Source: Acidobacteriota bacterium
Lineage (GTDB): Bacteria > Acidobacteriota > Terriglobia > Terriglobales > Acidobacteriaceae
Direction: 5' to 3'
Length of the DNA: 17,822 nucleotides
NCBI GenBank assembly: GCA_021810735.1
Contig: JAJZIF010000025.1
Span: forward strand, 1-17,822
Shown here: in pieces, positions 14,857 through 17,822 of the stretch
Layout: the number at the start of each line of letters is the position of its first letter
Numbering within the stretch: position 1 is the stretch's first letter
The notes under the pieces: generated by a model
Seen by the model: the letters and a program-made list of their open reading frames with translations, nothing else
What the model was told of the DNA's origin: nothing
Databases searched by the model: none
Position numbers and translations under genes: made by a program

Positions 14857-15567
14857 ATGTTCCTTTCTCTCGGACTCGTCGTCTTCTACACCCTGTTGGG
14901 TCTTCCGGCGGCGATCCTCTGCGTCCCGTTCACACTGCTTACCGGGAACATTTCTCCCATGTATCACTGCGGCATGGGCATTGCCCGCCTCGGAATCCGA
15001 ATCGCCGGCCTCCGCCCCACCATCACCGGCGCCGAAGGCGTCAACCGGAAAGGCAAATACCTCTTTCTTTCCAACCACCTTTCCAATCTCGACCCCGTCA
15101 TGCTGTTGCCGGAAGTCCCTGTGCGCATCGCGGTCTTCATCAAACGCCCCCTGATGAAAATCCCCATCCTCGGCTATTGCATGCGTCTGGCCGGCTTCAT
15201 TCCTGTTGACCGCAAAGGCGACGTGGAGGCTGCGCGCGCCAGCGTGCGGACCGCCCTGGATGTGCTCCAATCTGGAATCAGCGTCGCCTCCTTCGTCGAA
15301 GGTACCCGCTCGCCGGACGGCCGGCTGCTGCCATTCAAGAAGGGCCCGTTCTACCTCGCCTTGGAAGCCGGAGTCCCGATTATCCCCGTGTCGATCTACG
15401 GAACCGAAAAGATGATGCGCAAAGGCAGTCTTGCCATTCGCCGGGGCCGCGCGCACATCATCTTTCACGAGGCCATCTCTCCCGCTGACTATCCTGACCG
15501 CGACTCACTCATGGCCGCAGTCCGCGCTGCCATCGCATCGGGTCTGCCCGAGTGGATGCGCGCCTGA
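14857..15567 (+). CDS. plsC: 1-acyl-sn-glycerol-3-phosphate acyltransferase
   Basis: PlsC acylates lysophosphatidic acid to phosphatidic acid at the inner membrane. The protein is 236 residues with an N-terminal hydrophobic anchor (LGLVVFYTLLGLPAAILCVPFTLL). The acyltransferase box NHLSNLD has His74 and Asp79. IKRPLMKIPILGYCMRLAGFIPVDR is the second block, FVEGTRSPDGRLLPFKKG (Glu148) is the glycerol-phosphate-binding block, and VPIIPVSIYGT is the fourth. The ATG is three bases after the mpl stop. It is the last gene of the plus-strand run. Family members acylating other lysolipids or aminolipids look alike, so substrate specificity is assigned from the family only. Confidence 0.92.
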   Translation: MFLSLGLVVFYTLLGLPAAILCVPFTLLTGNISPMYHCGMGIARLGIRIAGLRPTITGAEGVNRKGKYLFLSNHLSNLDPVMLLPEVPVRIAVFIKRPLMKIPILGYCMRLAGFIPVDRKGDVEAARASVRTALDVLQSGISVASFVEGTRSPDGRLLPFKKGPFYLALEAGVPIIPVSIYGTEKMMRKGSLAIRRGRAHIIFHEAISPADYPDRDSLMAAVRAAIASGLPEWMRA

Positions 15568-15570
15568 AAA

Positions 15571-15597
15571 GAAAACGCACCCCAAATCGGGGTGCGC
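15571..15597 (-). terminator. Intrinsic terminator of the rpsD-rpoA-rplQ operon
   Basis: Eight-base arms CGCACCCC (15576-15583) and GGGGTGCG (15589-15596) flank a 5-base loop. Read on the minus strand, the stem is followed at once by TTTTCTTTTC, a good U-tract, about 30 bases past the rplQ stop. Read on the plus strand, the stem lies just after the plsC stop but lacks a U-run, so it would stop plus transcripts less well. Confidence 0.85.
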
Positions 15598-15627
15598 TCA
15601 AAAAAACTTCTTTCAGTGCGAAAAAAA

Positions 15628-16110
15628 CTACTCGTTTCCGCCTTCGGGCTCGCCGCCCTCTTGCTCCTGCTGCTCAGCCAGCGCCTTTTGCATCTCTTCG
15701 CGGCGCTTGGCCCGAACTTCGGCGCGCTTCTGGCGCTTCTCGTCCAGTTCGTGCTCGGCGCCAAGCAGCTCGATGAATGCCTTCTCCGCTCCATCACCGC
15801 GCTGGAAGCCGCTGCGCACGATGCGCAGATAACCACCGTTGCGGTCGCCGTACCGGGGCGCCACGGTGTCAAAAAGACGCGCCACCGCTTCCCGCGTCTG
15901 CAGAAAAGCCAGCGCCTGCCGGCGCGAGTGCACATCGCCCTTCTTGCCGAGGGTAATCATCTTTTCCACGTGAGGCCGCACCGCCTTCGCCTTGGTAACA
16001 GTCGTCTCGACGCGATCTTCCATCAGAATGGACGTGACCAGGTTCCGCAGCAGCGCGCGGCGATGGCTGGTGTTGCGCCCAAGTTTGTATCCTGCATTGC
16101 GATGACGCAT
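15628..16110 (-). CDS. rplQ: 50S ribosomal protein L17
   Basis: L17 is a structural protein of the large subunit. MRHRNAGYKLGRNTSHRRALLRNLVTSILMEDRVETTVTKAKAVRPHVEKMITLGKKGD is the conserved N-terminus, and RNGGYLRIVRSGFQRGDGAEKAFIELL the conserved C-terminal core. At 160 residues it is longer than the 118-127 of well-known L17 proteins. The extra part is a charged, helical tail (KRQKRAEVRAKRREEMQKAL, then a Glu/Gln/Gly-rich end). Tails of this kind are known in some phyla. It is preceded by a GAGAGA-type RBS and follows rpoA by 98 bases, ending at the shared terminator. Confidence 0.97.
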   Translation of the reverse strand: MRHRNAGYKLGRNTSHRRALLRNLVTSILMEDRVETTVTKAKAVRPHVEKMITLGKKGDVHSRRQALAFLQTREAVARLFDTVAPRYGDRNGGYLRIVRSGFQRGDGAEKAFIELLGAEHELDEKRQKRAEVRAKRREEMQKALAEQQEQEGGEPEGGNE

Positions 16111-16146
16111 GACAAATCTCTCTTGACTGAATTCTCTGAATCTCAG

Positions 16147-16201
16147 CCCCAGTTGTCAGTCCCCGCCGTTTTGACTGGCGACTGGCCACTGGCAACTGGG
16201 T
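16147..16201. repeat. Opposed arrays of 7-bp repeats between rpoA and rplQ
   Basis: On the plus strand two units CCCCAGT and TGTCAGT lie at 16147-16160. On the minus strand four contiguous units ACCCAGT, TGCCAGT, GGCCAGT and CGCCAGT run from 16201 to 16174. The consensus is NNCCAGT. Because the arrays face each other, 16148-16160 and 16188-16200 are complementary at 12 of 13 positions (the other is G·U on the plus strand and C·A on the minus). The rpoA-rplQ transcript can thus form a long stem here. Confidence 0.75.
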
Positions 16202-16208
16202 ACTGCCG

Positions 16209-17306
16209 TTAAAAGTTTTCCGTCTCGTTGTGCATCGGGAAGTCCTCTTCGAGACCTTCCTCGTCGTCCTCATCGTCAAAACGGCTGTAACTCTGTGCCA
16301 GCGCCTGTGCCGGCAACACGCTCGTCGGCCCGGGCACTGCATTTCCGTTCTCATCGATTTTCATGCCGAGCGAGAGCCCCATCTGGGCCAGAATTTCCTT
16401 GATCTCGTTCAGCGACTTCCGTCCGAAATTCTTCGTCTTCAGCATCTCGGCTTCGGTCTTCTGCACCAATTCGCCAATGGACTGAATATTCGCATTCTTC
16501 AGGCAGTTGTAGCTGCGTACGCTCAGCTCCAATTCCTCAACCGAACGGTTCAGGTTCTCATTCTTGAGCTGCACGCGGCCTTCTTCCGCCTGAGCCTCCG
16601 CTTCGATCTCCTCCTCGAAGTTGATGAAGATGCTCATGTGATCCTTCAGCAGCTTCGCCGCCAGACCCACGGCATCCGCCGGCAGCACCGTGCCGTTCGT
16701 CCACACTTCGAGCGTCAACTTCTCGTAGTCGGTGATCTGACCCAGACGAGCCGCTTCCACCGCGTAATTCACTTTGCGAACCGGCGAATGAACCGAGTCG
16801 ACCGGGATAAATCCAATCCCAAGATCGCTGTCATAGTTCTTGTCCGCTCCCACATAGCCGCGGCCCCGCTTCAACCGCATCTCCATCTCGAGCTTTCCGC
16901 CTTCGCTCACAGTGGCGAGGTAGATACCCTTGTCGAGAATTTCCACGTCCGAGTCCGCCTCGATCATTCCCGAGGTGACCACGCCCGGCTGGTCCACGCG
17001 CACATACAGCGCCTTCGGACCGTCTCCGTTCAACTTGAACGGCACCTGCTTCAGATTCAGAATGATATCCGTCGCATCCTCCACGACACCGGGGATCGAC
17101 TGAAACTCATGCAGAACGCCCTCGATCTTCACCGCGGTCACCGCCGCACCCTCAATCGAGGAGAGCAGCGTACGCCGCAGCGCATTGCCAATCGTGGTGC
17201 CGAAGCCGCGCTCGAATGGCTGAGCACTGAACTTGCCGTACTTTTCGGTGAGCGTCTCCGGATCTACCACCAGACGCTTGGGCTTTTGAAATCCTCTCCA
17301 AAGCAT
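16209..17306 (-). CDS. rpoA: DNA-directed RNA polymerase subunit alpha
   Basis: RpoA nucleates RNA polymerase assembly and reads promoter UP elements. The N-terminal domain shows [24 protein letters not shown] and [19 protein letters not shown]. After a Glu/Ala-rich linker the C-terminal domain reads [46 protein letters not shown]. The DNA-contacting residues are kept: Arg264, Asn267 and Cys268, and the GRKS turn, equivalent to Escherichia coli Arg265, Asn268, Cys269 and Gly296-Lys298-Ser299. At 365 residues it is about 35 longer than the Escherichia coli subunit. The excess is a C-terminal tail ending in an acidic run ([14 protein letters not shown]). The start ATG has GGAGAG about nine bases upstream. 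Confidence 0.98.
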   Translation of the reverse strand: MLWRGFQKPKRLVVDPETLTEKYGKFSAQPFERGFGTTIGNALRRTLLSSIEGAAVTAVKIEGVLHEFQSIPGVVEDATDIILNLKQVPFKLNGDGPKALYVRVDQPGVVTSGMIEADSDVEILDKGIYLATVSEGGKLEMEMRLKRGRGYVGADKNYDSDLGIGFIPVDSVHSPVRKVNYAVEAARLGQITDYEKLTLEVWTNGTVLPADAVGLAAKLLKDHMSIFINFEEEIEAEAQAEEGRVQLKNENLNRSVEELELSVRSYNCLKNANIQSIGELVQKTEAEMLKTKNFGRKSLNEIKEILAQMGLSLGMKIDENGNAVPGPTSVLPAQALAQSYSRFDDEDDEEGLEEDFPMHNETENF

Positions 17307-17488
17307 ATCGATTCACTCTCCATGCACAGCAAACGCCGCGAAGCACCCTGCAACGGCTGTGCCTGTTTCCTCTCTGATCATTGAAATTCCGCGCTCTCAC
17401 GCGGCTCGCGGTTGACGATTGTTGTTGCGGCCCCCAGAAGCCATAAGACCAACTGGGGACCGTGGACTGATAACTGAAAACTTCCAGA
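17307..17488. other. 182-bp spacer between rpsD and rpoA
   Basis: The spacer holds a 7-bp repeat array near its rpsD side, a small hairpin (CCGCG 17389-17393 with CGCGG 17400-17404) and the rpoA RBS. No promoter of good consensus was found on the minus strand. It has no credible small gene. Confidence 0.5.
17452..17479 (-). repeat. Array of four degenerate 7-bp repeats between rpsD and rpoA
   Basis: Read on the minus strand, four contiguous 7-base units run TTTCAGT, TATCAGT, CCACGGT, CCCCAGT (17479 down to 17452), with the same frame and CAGT core as the array between rpoA and rplQ. The first and last bases of the array can also enter hairpins (CTGGGG 17453-17458 with CCCCAG 17432-17437). 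Confidence 0.6.
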
Positions 17489-17822
17489 TTACTTGCTATA
17501 CAGTTCGACGATCAGCTGCTCGTTGACCGGCAGGTTCACTTCCTCACGCTTCGGCAACGCAATCAGCTTGCCCGTCAGATTTGCGTGATCCACTTCGAGC
17601 CATGCCGGAGTCGGCTGGCCGCTCGCCAGGTCGCGGCCCATCTCGATCACAGGCAGCTTCGCGCTGTTCTCGCGAACCTTGATCACGTCGCCCACTTTCA
17701 CCTGGTACGAGGGAATGTTCACTTTGCGGCCGTTCACCTCGACGTGACCGTGGCGCACCACCTGCCGCGCCTGCCGGCGCGAAGTCGCAAAACCCAGCCG
17801 GAACGCAATGTTGTCCAGGCGG
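17489..17822 (-). CDS. rpsD: 30S ribosomal protein S4 (5' end missing)
   Basis: The frame is open from the window edge to the stop at 17489-17491, giving the last 110 residues. RLDNIAFRLGFATSRRQARQVVRHGHVEVNGRKVNIPSYQVKVGDVI is the S4 RNA-binding domain and C-terminal core. The tail ends EEVNLPVNEQLIVELYSK, as in most S4 proteins. S4 binds 16S rRNA early in small-subunit assembly, and in some bacteria it also represses ribosomal operons. The order rpsD-rpoA-rplQ is the usual end of the alpha operon, so rpsK and rpsM are expected just outside the window. Confidence 0.97.
   Translation of the reverse strand, partial: RLDNIAFRLGFATSRRQARQVVRHGHVEVNGRKVNIPSYQVKVGDVIKVRENSAKLPVIEMGRDLASGQPTPAWLEVDHANLTGKLIALPKREEVNLPVNEQLIVELYSK

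Noticed and set aside
16147..16201. CRISPR-like array
   Set aside because: Units are 7 bases with no spacers between them, so this is a short tandem repeat, not a CRISPR array.
16230..17384. 384-codon plus-strand open frame opposite rpoA
   Set aside because: rpoA is certain on the minus strand; the opposite frame is an antisense shadow.

Overview
This looks like a chromosomal housekeeping and cell-envelope segment from a GC-rich Gram-negative bacterium, most likely an Acidobacteriota member of the Terriglobia. That assignment is inference. It rests on the overall protein character, the DUF1844 gene in a ygfZ/ribF neighbourhood, secreted proteins of a type common in that group, and arrays of 7-bp repeats in the spacers. 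There are no rRNA or tRNA genes, insertion sequences, prophage genes or CRISPR arrays.

Layout. (1) 1-531, plus: the C-terminal part of a 2-oxoglutarate/Fe(II) dioxygenase cut by the window edge. A 121-bp convergent spacer with a perfect hairpin follows. (2) 653-6428, minus: a four-gene run read ygfZ, DUF1844 gene, PhnP-like metallo-beta-lactamase-fold phosphodiesterase, ribF. After a 319-bp spacer comes a separately promoted secreted TIM-barrel protein. (3) 6429-6530: a divergent intergenic region with a TATAAT box and a 14-bp palindrome. (4) 6531-15567, plus: eight closely packed genes: a secreted HExxH metalloprotease, mtnP, a PfkB-family kinase, a polytopic GT-C-like membrane protein, dapF, an LD-carboxypeptidase, mpl and a PlsC-type acyltransferase. 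Several overlap or are a few bases apart, and two are best started at TTG codons with strong Shine-Dalgarno sequences. (5) 15628-17822, minus: the tail of the alpha ribosomal operon, read rpsD (partial), rpoA, rplQ, closed by an intrinsic terminator shared with the convergent plus-strand run.

How the genes work together. dapF, ldcA and mpl form a coherent murein module. DapF makes meso-diaminopimelate. The LD-carboxypeptidase trims recovered tetrapeptide to tripeptide. Mpl ligates the tripeptide back onto UDP-MurNAc. The adjoining membrane glycosyltransferase-like protein and PlsC add an envelope and lipid theme. mtnP with the PfkB kinase is a nucleoside/sugar salvage pair. ygfZ with ribF suggests a cofactor theme (folate/Fe-S maintenance and FMN/FAD synthesis), with DUF1844 and the PhnP-like enzyme as partners of unknown role.

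No clear new defence or mobile system is visible. The most unusual structure is a family of degenerate 7-bp tandem repeats (consensus NNCCAGT) in three spacers. Two of these are inside the rpsD-rpoA-rplQ operon, where opposing arrays can fold into a 13-bp stem. The secreted TIM-barrel protein, the unassigned HExxH protein and the acidic tail on RpoA also merit a second look.
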